A DNA stretch of 64,000 bases from Microbacterium sp. SYP-A9085 (lineage in GTDB: Bacteria > Actinomycetota > Actinomycetes > Actinomycetales > Microbacteriaceae). The translations under genes and the position numbers were made by a program. Numbering within the stretch: the first letter of the stretch is position 1; the number at the start of each line of letters is the position of its first letter. The notes beneath the pieces were generated by a model. It saw nothing but the letters and a program-made list of their open reading frames with translations, searched no databases and was not told the DNA's origin. The DNA lies in NCBI RefSeq assembly GCF_009649635.1, contig NZ_WJII01000003.1, forward strand, positions 222,212 through 286,211, written 5' to 3'. Below are positions 35,891 through 47,846 of the stretch, piece after piece.

Positions 35891-38239
35891 GTGCGGGGAG
35901 CGCTGGAGTGGGACGGAAAACGGCATCTGGGCGGCGTGCTCGGCGGCCTGGTCGGGCTCGTGGCGCTCAGCGGCATCGCCGGTCTGCTGATCACCGCCGC
36001 CGTCACGCCGACCGTCGCGATCACGAGCATGGCCGCCGCGGGTGCGATTGACGGGTTCGACAATCTGCCCAGCGAACTGCAGATAAACGCGCTGCAGCTT
36101 CCGACGACGATCTACGCGAAGAATCCCTCCACCGGCAAGCAGGAGCCGATCACCCGGTTCTACGACCAGAACCGGGTGCCCGTGAAGTGGACGCAGATAG
36201 CGCCGGTGATGTATGACGCGATCATCTCCAGCGAGGATCCGCGCTTCTATGACGAGGGCGGCATCGACCTGGTGGGCACGACGCGTGCGGTCCTGTCCAA
36301 CGTCCAGGGTCGCAGCACGGTGCAGGGCGGGTCGACGATCAGCCAGCAGTACGTGAAGAACGTGCTCGTGCAGGACTGCTACGGATCCGTCGACGACCAG
36401 AGCCTTCCGCAGGATGAGAAGGATGCCGCGATCCAGGCGTGCTACAACGAGGCCACGAACACCGACGGGCCGGCTGGGTACGCGCGCAAGCTGCAGGAGA
36501 TGCGCTACGCGATAGCCCTGTCGCAGAAGTACTCGAAGGACGAGGTCCTGCTCGGGTATCTGAACATCGCGAACTTCGGCGGCGTGACGTACGGCATCGA
36601 GGCGGCGTCGGAGTACTACTTCGGCGTGCACGCCGCCGCGCTGAACCTCTCCCAGGCCGCGACGCTGGCCGGCATGGTGCAGAATCCGAACACCTATCGC
36701 ATCGACCTCCCCAACAACGCGGCCAATGGCACCGCCAATCACTTCGCCCTGACCAAGCAGCGACAGGAGTATGTCCTGGGGAGGATGCGGGATGCCGGCA
36801 AGATCACAGCCGCGCAGTACAGCGACGCGATGAAGGCACCGATCACGCCCAAGATCACCGCCCCCAAGACCGGGTGCGCGAAGACGACCGTCCCGTACTT
36901 CTGCGAGTACGTGATCTCCATCGTGCAGAGCGACCCAGCGTTCGGAAAGACGGCGCCGGATCGTGAGCACGCGCTGCGGCAGGGCGGGTTGAAGGTGTAC
37001 ACGACCCTCGATCCGCGGCTGCAGAAGGTCGCGCAGGCAACGGTGGCGAAGTACGCGCCGTCGCGATGGCCGAGCTACGGCTACGGGTCGACGATCGTTA
37101 ACATCCAGCCCTCCACCGGCAACATCCTCTCGATCGCGCAGAACACCCACTTCACCACGACCCCGTCCGCCCGCTACTCCGGCCTCACGAGCATCGTGTA
37201 CGCCGGCGACCACGTTCAGGGCACGTCCGGCTTCGAGGCGGGATCGTCGTTCAAGCTGTTCACCCTGCTGGCCTGGCTGCAGGCCGGGCATTCGCTCAAC
37301 GAGGTCATCAACGGGAACCTCCGCGTCATCCCGCACATCACGAACTCGTGCCAGGGCGACTGGACGAACCAGGACAACACCATCATCCAGAACTTCCGGC
37401 ACGAGCCGGGCTACTACGGCACCCCGATGCAGTTCACCGCGCAGTCACTGAACTCGGGATATCTCGCCATGGCGAGCCAGCTCGACCTGTGCACGGTGAT
37501 GAAGAATGCCACGAAACTCGGCGTGACGCGCGCCAAGGACGACAAGCCCGTCCAGATGACCGATCTTTTCTCGGTGCTCGGCTCGAACTCGGTGTCGCCG
37601 ATAGCGATGGCGGGCGCGTACGCGGCGATTGCCAACCACGGGAAGTTCTGTCAGCCGCGCGTGATAGCGCGGGTGACGGATGCCGCAGGCCATGATCTGC
37701 CGGTGCCCAAGCGCACCTGCACCCAGGCGATCGACCCGGGCATCGCCGCCACCGCGGCGTACGCGCTCCAAGGGGTCCTTCGCCCCGGCGGGACCGCGGC
37801 GGTCGCGAACCCGTACGACGGCACTCCGCTGTTCGGGAAGACGGGCACGCACAACGGGGAGCAGACGTGGCTGATCACCTCGAGCACGGCGATGACCTCC
37901 GTCGTCTGGTCGGGCATCACCGACAACCACGCCGACCCGGACCTCGACCTGTACAAGGCGTACTACCGCGGCATCGATCTCGCCGAGATCCGCTACCCGA
38001 TGTCCGAGCGCATCCAGCGCGCCGCCGACGAGTACTACCCCGGCGGGCCGCTGCCGCAGCCCGAGGCGAGGCTGATGATCTACACCGGCCACTACCCCAG
38101 CTACAGCCACCACACCACGAAGAGCGACAAGAAGAAGCACTCCTCGCCGGCGCCGACGGCCACCGCGAGCCCCGCCCCGCCACCACCGACGCGGCCCTCG
38201 CCCACGCCGCCGTCGAAGCCGCCGCGCAAGGGTCACTGA
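35891..38239 (+). CDS. Class A penicillin-binding protein (PonA2-like), copy 2 without PASTA domains
   Basis: A 782-aa paralogue of the PBP at 32233-34863, aligning from the membrane anchor to the end of the transpeptidase. GT51 Glu115 is in SSEDPRFYDEGG. Transpeptidase Ser452-x-x-Lys455 (SSFK), SLN and GKTGT are all intact. The Cys pairs are at similar places (QDCYG/IQACY, TGCAK/YFCEY). It lacks PASTA repeats and ends in a basic, Ser/Pro-rich tail (KSDKKKHSSP, then PSPTPPSKPPRKGH). The GTG start is uncertain: the first residues RGALEWDGK are unlike copy 1. It lies 98 bp after the metallophosphoesterase and has its own probable promoter (TATCAT near 35827). Confidence 0.94.
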   Translation: MRGALEWDGKRHLGGVLGGLVGLVALSGIAGLLITAAVTPTVAITSMAAAGAIDGFDNLPSELQINALQLPTTIYAKNPSTGKQEPITRFYDQNRVPVKWTQIAPVMYDAIISSEDPRFYDEGGIDLVGTTRAVLSNVQGRSTVQGGSTISQQYVKNVLVQDCYGSVDDQSLPQDEKDAAIQACYNEATNTDGPAGYARKLQEMRYAIALSQKYSKDEVLLGYLNIANFGGVTYGIEAASEYYFGVHAAALNLSQAATLAGMVQNPNTYRIDLPNNAANGTANHFALTKQRQEYVLGRMRDAGKITAAQYSDAMKAPITPKITAPKTGCAKTTVPYFCEYVISIVQSDPAFGKTAPDREHALRQGGLKVYTTLDPRLQKVAQATVAKYAPSRWPSYGYGSTIVNIQPSTGNILSIAQNTHFTTTPSARYSGLTSIVYAGDHVQGTSGFEAGSSFKLFTLLAWLQAGHSLNEVINGNLRVIPHITNSCQGDWTNQDNTIIQNFRHEPGYYGTPMQFTAQSLNSGYLAMASQLDLCTVMKNATKLGVTRAKDDKPVQMTDLFSVLGSNSVSPIAMAGAYAAIANHGKFCQPRVIARVTDAAGHDLPVPKRTCTQAIDPGIAATAAYALQGVLRPGGTAAVANPYDGTPLFGKTGTHNGEQTWLITSSTAMTSVVWSGITDNHADPDLDLYKAYYRGIDLAEIRYPMSERIQRAADEYYPGGPLPQPEARLMIYTGHYPSYSHHTTKSDKKKHSSPAPTATASPAPPPPTRPSPTPPSKPPRKGH

Positions 38240-38303
38240 CCCGATCGCCGCCGCGCGCGTTCGGAGCAGGTCGTCGGATCGGGTAGACTCGAACAGTTGC
38301 CAC

Positions 38304-38377
<74 letters not shown>

Positions 38378-38383
38378 CATCTA

Positions 38384-38411
38384 CAAGGGCTCCACTGCGG
38401 TGGAGCCCTTG
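38384..38411 (+). terminator. tRNA-Pro terminator hairpin
   Basis: A perfect 12-bp stem (38384-38395 with 38400-38411) with a 4-nt TGCG loop starts 7 nt after tRNA-Pro. Transcription may continue into the HAD gene 18 nt later. Confidence 0.8.
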
Positions 38412-38428
38412 CCGGTGAAAGGACCACG

Positions 38429-39184
38429 ATGCCGACACCCCGCCTGGTTGCGTTCGATCTGGACGACACGCTCGCCCCGTCGAAGAGCCCGATCGACCCG
38501 CGCATCGGCGAGCTGCTGATAGCGCTCGCGGAGCGCGTGGTGGTCGCGATCATCTCCGGCGGACAGCTCGCCCAGTTCACCGCGCAGGTGGTGGATCGGC
38601 TGCCGGATGCCGCTCCCGCCGTGCGCGAGCACATCCACCTGCTGCCCACCTGCGGGACGCAGTACTACCGGCTCACCGGCGACGGCGTGCACACCGTGTA
38701 CGCGCACGCGCTCAGCGACGACGAGAAGACGCGCGCGCTGACGGCCGTCGAGCAGCAGGCCCGCCGGCTCGGATTCTGGGAGTCCGACACGTGGGGCGAC
38801 ATCCTCGAGGACCGCGGTTCGCAGATCACGTTCTCCGCGCTCGGGCAGCGGGCGCCGCTGCACGCGAAGAGCGCCTGGGACCCCACGGGCGAGAAGAAGA
38901 ACACGCTGCGCGCGGCGGTGGCCGAGCTCATCCCCGACCTCGAGGTGCGCTCGGGCGGATCCACGAGCGTCGACATCACGCATCGCGGCATCGACAAGGC
39001 ATACGGCATGCGGCAGCTCGCCGAGCAGACCGGCATCCCGCTGGACGACATGCTGTTCGTGGGCGACCGGCTCGACCCGGACGGCAACGACTACCCGGTG
39101 CTGGCGCTCGGGGTGCGCTGCCATGCCGTGACCGGGTGGGAGGACACCGCCGCGTTCCTCGAGGAGCTCATCCCGACGCTGTAG
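38429..39184 (+). CDS. HAD-superfamily (Cof/IIB type) phosphatase
   Basis: A 251-aa haloacid dehalogenase-like hydrolase. Motif I is AFDLDDTLAPSK (nucleophile Asp10, acid Asp12), motif II is IISGG, and motif IV is LFVGDRLDPDGNDYP. The cap lies in the middle, as in IIB-type phosphatases such as phosphomannomutase-like or sugar-phosphate phosphatases. SGGSTSVDITHRGIDKAYG resembles the phosphomannomutase substrate loop and the lysine of motif III. The exact substrate is unknown. Convergent with lldD; the 106-bp gap holds only a weak 7-bp inverted repeat. Confidence 0.88.
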   Translation: MPTPRLVAFDLDDTLAPSKSPIDPRIGELLIALAERVVVAIISGGQLAQFTAQVVDRLPDAAPAVREHIHLLPTCGTQYYRLTGDGVHTVYAHALSDDEKTRALTAVEQQARRLGFWESDTWGDILEDRGSQITFSALGQRAPLHAKSAWDPTGEKKNTLRAAVAELIPDLEVRSGGSTSVDITHRGIDKAYGMRQLAEQTGIPLDDMLFVGDRLDPDGNDYPVLALGVRCHAVTGWEDTAAFLEELIPTL

Positions 39185-39290
39185 CGGCGGGCTCTGCTCG
39201 GGCCGCATCGTTCCGCGAGCGGAGGGGATGCCGCCCGGCGGAGGGCATGGGAGCGTACACACGCCCTCCCCTCGGCGGGAAGCCCTCGTC

Positions 39291-40550
39291 TCAGCGTCTC
39301 GCGGATGCTCCGGCGGGAGCGGCCACCGGCGCCAGCCGGGTGAGCTGCGTGACGTGCTTCGGCGCGAGCTCCGCCAGCGACGAGACGCCCAGCAGCTTCA
39401 TGGTGCGCTCGATCTCGCCGCGCAGGATAGCTATCGTGCGGTCCACGCCCTGCCGGCCGCCGGCCATCAGCCCGTACAGGTACGCGCGGCCCACGAGCGT
39501 GAACTTCGCGCCCAGGGCGATGGATGCCACGATGTCGGCGCCGTTCATGATTCCCGTGTCGACGATGACCGTGGCATCCTTGCCCACCTCGCGCACGACC
39601 TCGGGCAGCAGCCGGAACGGGATCGGCGCCCGATCCAGCTGGCGCCCGCCGTGGTTGGACAGCACGATGCCGTCGACCCCCTGGTCGATCAGCCGCTTGG
39701 CGTCCTCGACGTTCTGCACGCCCTTGACGACGATCTTTCCAGGCCACATGCCGCGGATCACGTCGAGGTCGTCGTACGAGATCGTCGGGTCCATCGCGGC
39801 ATCCAGCAGCTCCCCCACGGTGCCGCCGGTGGTCGACAGCGACGCGAACTCGAGCTTCGGCGTCGTGAGGAAGTCGAACCACCACCACGGCCGCGGGATC
39901 GCGTTCAGGATCGTGCCCAGGGTCAGCTGCGGCGGGATCGAGAAGCCGTTGCGCTTGTCGCGCAGCCGCGCTCCGGCGACGGGGGTGTCCACCGTGAAGA
40001 ACAGCGTGTCGAAGCCCGCGGCGGCCGCGCGGCGGGTCAGGCCGTATGAGATCTCGCGGTCGCGCATGACGTACAGCTGGAACCAGTTGCGCCCGCCGGG
40101 GTTGGCCGTGCGGACGTCCTCGATCGAGGTGGTGCCGAGCGTTGAGAGCGTGAACGGGATGCCGGCGGCCCCCGCCGCACCGGCGCCGGCCGTCTCGCCC
40201 TCGGTCTGCATGAGCCGCGTGAACCCGGTGGGCGCTATCCCGAACGGCAGGGCGGAGCGCCCGCCGAGGATCTCGCACGACATGTCCACGGACGGCGCCG
40301 GCCGCAGGATGTCGGGGTGGAACTCGACATCCTCGAACGCCTGGCGGGCACGGGCGATCGACAGCTCGCCCTCGGCGGCGCCGTCGGTGTAGTCGAATGC
40401 GGCCTTCGGGGTGCGGCGCTTCGCTATCGTGCGGAGGTCCTGGATGGTGAGGGCGGCCGCAAGCCGGCGCCTCCGCCCGTTCAGCTCGGGCGTGCGGAAC
40501 TTCATCAGTTCGAAGACATCCGCGGGCTTCGGCAGCTGCCTGGTGACCAT
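39291..40550 (-). CDS. lldD: FMN-dependent alpha-hydroxy-acid oxidase, probable L-lactate dehydrogenase
   Basis: A 419-aa flavoenzyme of the L-lactate dehydrogenase / glycolate oxidase family; in respiration it oxidises L-lactate to pyruvate and passes electrons to the quinone pool. It shows [11 protein letters not shown] at the start, [20 protein letters not shown], and the active-site [10 protein letters not shown] with the base His, then [13 protein letters not shown] for FMN phosphate. The start ATG overlaps the stop of the FadR-type gene as ATGA. The adjacent GntR regulator supports lactate, but other 2-hydroxy acids are possible. Confidence 0.9.
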   Translation of the reverse strand: MVTRQLPKPADVFELMKFRTPELNGRRRRLAAALTIQDLRTIAKRRTPKAAFDYTDGAAEGELSIARARQAFEDVEFHPDILRPAPSVDMSCEILGGRSALPFGIAPTGFTRLMQTEGETAGAGAAGAAGIPFTLSTLGTTSIEDVRTANPGGRNWFQLYVMRDREISYGLTRRAAAAGFDTLFFTVDTPVAGARLRDKRNGFSIPPQLTLGTILNAIPRPWWWFDFLTTPKLEFASLSTTGGTVGELLDAAMDPTISYDDLDVIRGMWPGKIVVKGVQNVEDAKRLIDQGVDGIVLSNHGGRQLDRAPIPFRLLPEVVREVGKDATVIVDTGIMNGADIVASIALGAKFTLVGRAYLYGLMAGGRQGVDRTIAILRGEIERTMKLLGVSSLAELAPKHVTQLTRLAPVAAPAGASARR

Positions 40551-41311
40551 CAGCGGTCCTTTCCGTCGTGCGTGAGTCCGGCGTGCGCGTAGTAGCCGGT
40601 GATGTGGTCGGCGACCAGCCGCCGCGCCCGCGCGGGGTCGCCGAGCTCGAGGGCGGCGACGATCTCCCGGTGCTGAACGCGCAGGCGCGCGACGGTGTCG
40701 TCCCAGTCCGCGATGCGGGCGGCGCCGGCGAGCACATACGACTCGATGCCCTCGCGCAGGCCCGTCATCATCGCCGCGACGACGGTGTTGCCGGATGCCT
40801 CCGCCAGCGCGAGGTGGAACTGGGCATCGAGCGCGAGGAACTCCGCCGCGGTGAGGCCGGGTGCGTCCATCGCGTCGAGCGCGACGCGCGCGGGCGCGAG
40901 CGGCTCGGCCGCGGCATCCCGCTCTCCGGGGGCGCGACGCTCGGCGGCGATCCGCGCGGCGAGACCCTCGGCCACGGCCGTCTCCAGGATCAGCCGGGTG
41001 CGCACGACGTCGTCGATGGGGAAGCCCTGCGCGGCCACCTGGAGGCGCAGCAGCGCCGACATCCCGCCGCGCGGGGTCGCTATCACGATGGCCCCGGCGG
41101 TCGGTCCGGAGCCGGTCGCCGTGCGGATGAGCCCGAGGACGTCGAGGACCCGCAGCGCCTCGCGGACGCTGGACCGGCCGACGCCGAGGGTGGAGGCGAG
41201 TTCGCGTTCGGGGGGCAGGTGGTCGCCGGGCGTGAGGATTCCGTCCAGCAGATCCGTCTCGATGCGATCGAGCACGACGCGCCATGCGCGCGCCGGCGCG
41301 GCTTCGGTCAC
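40550..41311 (-). CDS. GntR-family (FadR/LldR subfamily) transcriptional regulator
   Basis: A 253-aa regulator. The winged helix is at the N-terminus ([30 protein letters not shown]) and a helical FCD ligand-binding domain follows ([19 protein letters not shown], then [18 protein letters not shown] and [14 protein letters not shown]). The GTG at 41311 sits behind an AGAGGAGG RBS. It precedes lldD in the same transcript and a perfect palindromic operator lies just upstream, so autoregulated, lactate-type induction is likely. The ligand is inferred. Confidence 0.92.
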   Translation of the reverse strand: MTEAAPARAWRVVLDRIETDLLDGILTPGDHLPPERELASTLGVGRSSVREALRVLDVLGLIRTATGSGPTAGAIVIATPRGGMSALLRLQVAAQGFPIDDVVRTRLILETAVAEGLAARIAAERRAPGERDAAAEPLAPARVALDAMDAPGLTAAEFLALDAQFHLALAEASGNTVVAAMMTGLREGIESYVLAGAARIADWDDTVARLRVQHREIVAALELGDPARARRLVADHITGYYAHAGLTHDGKDR

Positions 41312-41322
41312 GCGCACCTCCT

Positions 41323-41339
41323 CTGTGGTCTGACCACAG
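41323..41339. promoter_or_regulatory. FadR/LldR-type operator
   Basis: A perfect 17-bp palindrome (8-bp arms CTGTGGTC / GACCACAG around a T) ends 12 nt before the regulator start. Its centre TGGTCTGACCA fits the known FadR-family consensus TGGTnnnACCA. Confidence 0.8.
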
Positions 41340-41490
41340 TACCGCCGTGCGGCCCGACCACGCAAGAGCGCGCGGCAGCGACACGACGCCCGCGCCGCAC
41401 CCGCGAAATGCCGTCCCTTCCTGCCGCATCACCGGCGCGAAGCGACACGACGGGACGGCGATTCGCCGGGCCCGCCCCCGGCCGCGGCGC

Positions 41491-42126
41491 TCAGCCGAGG
41501 CGGCCGCCGGACTCGCGCAAGTAGCACTCCGCGCACATCGACTCGTACGTGACGCGCTCGGCGCTGAGCTCATCGATGGCGACTTGGTCGCCCTCGAACA
41601 CGAACCGGCCGCCGACGAGCCGCGCGTTGAACAGCGCCTTGCTCCCGCAGCGGCAGATGGTCTTCAGCTCCTCGAGGCTGTGGGCGAGCTCCATGAGCCG
41701 CCGCGACCCGGGGAACGCCTGCGTCTGGAAGTCGGTGCGGATGCCGTAGGCCAGCACCGGCACGCCGTCCAGCACCACTATCCGCAGCAGATCGTCCACC
41801 TGCTCCCGGGTGAGGAATTGCGCCTCGTCCACGAGCAGGCATGCGACGTCGCCGGATGCCGCCGGGATCAGCGCTCCGGCATCCCCGCGCACTCTCGCGC
41901 GATGCTCCGCGAACACCGCCCGCAGATCGTCGTCGGGGCGCACCAGGAAGTCCACCGGGCGCGTCATCCCGAGCCGGCTCGAGATGCTGCCGGCGTCCTT
42001 CGTGTCGATCTCGGGCTTGGCCAGGAGTACCCGCTGCCCGCGCTCCTCGTAGTTGTACGCGGCCTGAAGCAGAGCGGTGGACTTCCCCGAGTTCATCGCC
42101 CCGTAGCGGAAGTAGAGTTTGGCCAC
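41491..42126 (-). CDS. tdk: Thymidine kinase
   Basis: Type II thymidine kinase for pyrimidine salvage (211 aa). P-loop GAMNSGKST is at residues 9-17. LLVDEAQFL is the Walker B/catalytic region and [15 protein letters not shown] is the thymidine lasso. Zinc ligands appear as CRCG and CAECY. It stands alone between the divergent-side regulator region and mqo. The 150 bp before the lldR-type operator hold an imperfect inverted repeat (GAAATGCCGTCCC versus GGGACGGCGATTC). Confidence 0.96.
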   Translation of the reverse strand: MAKLYFRYGAMNSGKSTALLQAAYNYEERGQRVLLAKPEIDTKDAGSISSRLGMTRPVDFLVRPDDDLRAVFAEHRARVRGDAGALIPAASGDVACLLVDEAQFLTREQVDDLLRIVVLDGVPVLAYGIRTDFQTQAFPGSRRLMELAHSLEELKTICRCGSKALFNARLVGGRFVFEGDQVAIDELSAERVTYESMCAECYLRESGGRLG

Positions 42127-42146
42127 GAGCCGAGTCTACGGTCCGC

Positions 42147-43607
42147 TCAGTGCGTCAACTGCAGGTCCTGAGCCGTCTGCGCCATGGTCTGCTCGGCCAG
42201 CTGCGGCTGCGGGTTCAGCTGCTCTCCGTATGTCGGGATGAGGGTCTTCAGCGTCGGCTCCCACGCCGGGAACTGCTCCGGGAAGCACGTCTTCATGAGG
42301 TTCAGCATGATCGGCACGGCGGTAGATGCCCCCGGCGACGCCCCGAGGAGCCCTGCGATCGTGCCGTCGGCTCCGGAGACCACCTCGGTGCCGAACTTGA
42401 GCTGTCCCTCGTGCATCACCTGGGCCCGCTGGCCGGCCTGCAGCAGCTTCCAGTCCTCGTCCTCGGCCGACGGCATGAGCTCGCGCAGATCGTTCACCTT
42501 GCGGTGGTGGTTCTTCAGCAGTTCGCTGACCAGATACCGGATGAGGTCGAGGTTCGTGACCGCAACCTTGAGCATGCTGAACAGGTTCGAGAAGCGCACC
42601 TGTGTGACGATGTCCCACATCGACCCGTTCTTCAGGAACTTCGGGCTGAACGTGGCGAACGGCCCGAACAGCACGGAGGCCTCGCCGTCCACAACCCGGG
42701 TGTCCAGGTGCGGCACCGACATCGGCGGCGCGCCCACGGTGGCCTTCGAATAGACCTTGGCGTGGTGGAGGGCGACGATCTTGGGGTCGGATGTCATCAG
42801 CCACTGTCCGCCGATGGGGAAGCATCCGTAGCCCTTGATCTCGGGGATCCCGGAGCGCTGCAGGAGCTTCAGCGCCCAGCCGCCGGCGCCCACGAACACG
42901 AATCGCGCCTTGATCTGGCCGGGCATCCGGCCGATGGTGCGACGGTACTTCACCAGCCAGGTGCCGTCCTTCTGGCGCTTCAGCGACCGCACCTCGGTGT
43001 CCGTGCGGACATCCAGCCCATCGGAGCGCAGGTGCGCGAACAGCTGCCGGGTCAGCGAGCCGAAATCGACATCCGTCCCCCCGGACACGCGGGTCGCGGC
43101 GAACGGCGCGTCGGCCTTCAGCCGTTGCTTCATCAGCAGCGGCGCCCAGGAGTGGATGACGCGCGAGTCCTCGCTGTACTGCATGTCTGCGAACAGCGGC
43201 TGCTCCTTGAGCAGCTCGTAGCGCCTCTTCAGGAACGCGACGTTCTTCTCGCCGCGCACGAACGTCATGTGCGGCGTGGGGTTGATGAACGTCTCGGGCT
43301 CGCTGAGGATGCCGCGGTCGACGAGGGTCGACCAGAACTGGCGGGACAGCTGGAACTGCTCGTTGATCGAGATGGCCTTCGAGATGTCCACGGTGCCGTC
43401 GGCGGACTGCGGCGTGTAGTTCAGCTCGCAGAGGGCAGCGTGGCCGGTGCCGGCGTTGTTGAAAGCGTTCGAGCTCTCCTGGGCGACGTCGGAGAGTCGT
43501 TCGATCGCGGTGATCTTCCAGTCCGGCTGCAGTTCGTGGAGGAAGGCACCCAGGGTGGCACTCATGATGCCCCCACCGATAAGGACGACGTCGACGGTTT
43601 CAGTCAC
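42147..43607 (-). CDS. mqo: Malate:quinone oxidoreductase
   Basis: FAD-dependent membrane-associated enzyme that oxidises L-malate to oxaloacetate with quinone (486 aa). FAD motif VVLIGGGIMSATLGAFL is near residues 7-23. NNAGTGHAALCELNYTP, FVGAGGWALKLLQ and GLLGASPGASTAVPIML are characteristic Mqo blocks. The start is GTG. It follows asd with a 53-bp gap. With NDH-2 and LldD it feeds electrons to the quinone pool. Confidence 0.96.
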   Translation of the reverse strand: MTETVDVVLIGGGIMSATLGAFLHELQPDWKITAIERLSDVAQESSNAFNNAGTGHAALCELNYTPQSADGTVDISKAISINEQFQLSRQFWSTLVDRGILSEPETFINPTPHMTFVRGEKNVAFLKRRYELLKEQPLFADMQYSEDSRVIHSWAPLLMKQRLKADAPFAATRVSGGTDVDFGSLTRQLFAHLRSDGLDVRTDTEVRSLKRQKDGTWLVKYRRTIGRMPGQIKARFVFVGAGGWALKLLQRSGIPEIKGYGCFPIGGQWLMTSDPKIVALHHAKVYSKATVGAPPMSVPHLDTRVVDGEASVLFGPFATFSPKFLKNGSMWDIVTQVRFSNLFSMLKVAVTNLDLIRYLVSELLKNHHRKVNDLRELMPSAEDEDWKLLQAGQRAQVMHEGQLKFGTEVVSGADGTIAGLLGASPGASTAVPIMLNLMKTCFPEQFPAWEPTLKTLIPTYGEQLNPQPQLAEQTMAQTAQDLQLTH

Positions 43608-43660
43608 AATCCCTCAGTCTAGTTCGCCGGGTGAAACGGGCCGTCCACAGGGGACGCCGC

Positions 43661-46163
<2,503 letters not shown>

Positions 46164-46255
46164 GTTCGAACTCCCGCGCTCTGGACTGCGGCGCGGATGC
46201 CGCGCCTGGCATCCATCTTACGGATCCGCCGATGCGGGCCCGGCCATGTGACGCG

Positions 46256-47239
46256 TCAGGCCCGCCGGTCGCCAGTGTCCGTGGATGTCTTCGTGGATGG
46301 GACCGCGAGATCGGCCGCCTCGACGACGGCTCCCGGCACGACCTCCGCGGGGGCGGCGCGACCACGGCGCCGTATCCATCCGCCGGTGGCCGCCACCCAG
46401 CAACCCACCAGCACGAGAGGGAATCCCAGCAGCAGCCACGGGGTGAGCTGCTCGCTGAGGATGACGGTGCCCAGCGCTATCGCCACGACCGGGTTCACGT
46501 ACGTGAACAGGGGCGCAGTCACCGGGCCGACCTCCGCGATCAGCGCGAAGAACGCGATGAACGCTATGGCGGTGCACAGCACGGCGAGCGCGGCCAGGGA
46601 CACCGTGCTGCGCAGCGTCGGCAGCTCATGCTGGGTGGCCAGCGCGATCGGCAGGTAGACGAGCCCGACCGCGGCCAGGGCCAGCGTGATCGAACCCAGC
46701 GAGGGCACGTCGTTGAGCTTCGCCGCCACGATGAACGGCGCTATCGCATACATCACCGCCGTCAGCAGCACCTCGGATACCGCGATGAGAGTGGATGCCG
46801 CGTCCGTCACCGCAAGTCCCTGGCCGGCGACGACGACGCCGACGCCGCCGAAGCCGACGAGCAGGCCGACGATCTTCATGACCCCGACAGTGCGATGGCT
46901 GCCGATCACGAACCCGATCACGGTTGCCCACAGGGGCACGGTCGCCACGAGCAGGCCGGTCAGTCCCGACGGGACGGTCTGCTCGGCGTGGCTGAGCAGG
47001 AAGAACGGGCCGCCCATCTCGATCGCGGCGAACGCCAGCACCCACGGCCACTTCCGCAGCGCCGGCCGGAGCGCCTTCCGGTGCAGGGCGAGCGGCAGCA
47101 GAAGCAGAGCACCCACGAGTGTGCGCCCGGATACGACCGCGGCGGGCGAGAACGACGCCACCGCCTCACTGATGAACAGGTACGGCACGCCCCACAGCAG
47201 CGCCATCGCGGCGAACAGCCACCAGCCTTTTGCACTCAT
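46256..47239 (-). CDS. DMT superfamily (EamA) transporter
   Basis: A 327-aa protein with ten predicted helices in two EamA repeats (WWLFAAMALLWGVPYLFISE, then VTAPLFTYVNPVVAIALGT). The Pro-Val-x-Ala near helix 9 and a polar C-terminal tail of about 40 residues are family-typical. It begins 10 nt after recR and lies between recR and lysC on one strand. It could export an amino acid of the aspartate family, but that rests only on position. Confidence 0.88.
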   Translation of the reverse strand: MSAKGWWLFAAMALLWGVPYLFISEAVASFSPAAVVSGRTLVGALLLLPLALHRKALRPALRKWPWVLAFAAIEMGGPFFLLSHAEQTVPSGLTGLLVATVPLWATVIGFVIGSHRTVGVMKIVGLLVGFGGVGVVVAGQGLAVTDAASTLIAVSEVLLTAVMYAIAPFIVAAKLNDVPSLGSITLALAAVGLVYLPIALATQHELPTLRSTVSLAALAVLCTAIAFIAFFALIAEVGPVTAPLFTYVNPVVAIALGTVILSEQLTPWLLLGFPLVLVGCWVAATGGWIRRRGRAAPAEVVPGAVVEAADLAVPSTKTSTDTGDRRA

Positions 47240-47249
47240 CCGTGCATTC

Positions 47250-47843
47250 TCACATCGACCGCCGACCCTCGAACGCGCGCCCGAGCGTGACCTCGTCGGC
47301 GTACTCCAGGTCGCCGCCCACGGGGAGCCCGGACGCCAGGCGCGTCACGGTGATCTTCAGCGTGTGCAGCAGGCGCGACAGATACGTCGCGGTGGCCTCG
47401 CCCTCCAGGTTGGGGTTCGTGGCGAGGATCACCTCCTGCACGGTCCCGTCCGCCAGCCGCTGCATCAGCTGCGCGATGCGCAGTTCGTCGGGCCCGATGC
47501 CCGCGATCGGGCTGATGGCGCCGCCGAGCACGTGATACAGGCCGCGGAACTCGCGCGTGCGCTCGATGGCGGCGACGTCCTTCGCGTCCTCGACGACGCA
47601 GATGAGCGTCTGGTTGCGGCGCGGGTCGCGGCAGATGGCGCAGCGGTCCTGCTCGGAGACGTTGCCGCAGACCTCGCAGAAGCGCACCCGTTCGCGCACT
47701 TCGCCGAGCAGCGTCGCGAGGCGGGCGACGTCGAAGCCGGGGGTCTGCAGGATGTGGAACGTGATGCGCTGCGCCGACTTCGGGCCGATGCCGGGCAGGC
47801 GGCCGAACTCGTCGATGAGGTCCTGAACGATGCCGTCGTACAT
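47250..47843 (-). CDS. recR: Recombination protein RecR
   Basis: Part of the RecFOR pathway that loads RecA at gaps (197 aa). N-terminal HhH ([15 protein letters not shown]), a C4 zinc finger (Cys56, Cys59, Cys68, Cys71) and a TOPRIM domain ([17 protein letters not shown] and [12 protein letters not shown]) are all present. It starts 3 nt after the dnaX stop, the widespread dnaX-recR pair. Confidence 0.97.
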   Translation of the reverse strand: MYDGIVQDLIDEFGRLPGIGPKSAQRITFHILQTPGFDVARLATLLGEVRERVRFCEVCGNVSEQDRCAICRDPRRNQTLICVVEDAKDVAAIERTREFRGLYHVLGGAISPIAGIGPDELRIAQLMQRLADGTVQEVILATNPNLEGEATATYLSRLLHTLKITVTRLASGLPVGGDLEYADEVTLGRAFEGRRSM

Positions 47844-47846
47844 GGG

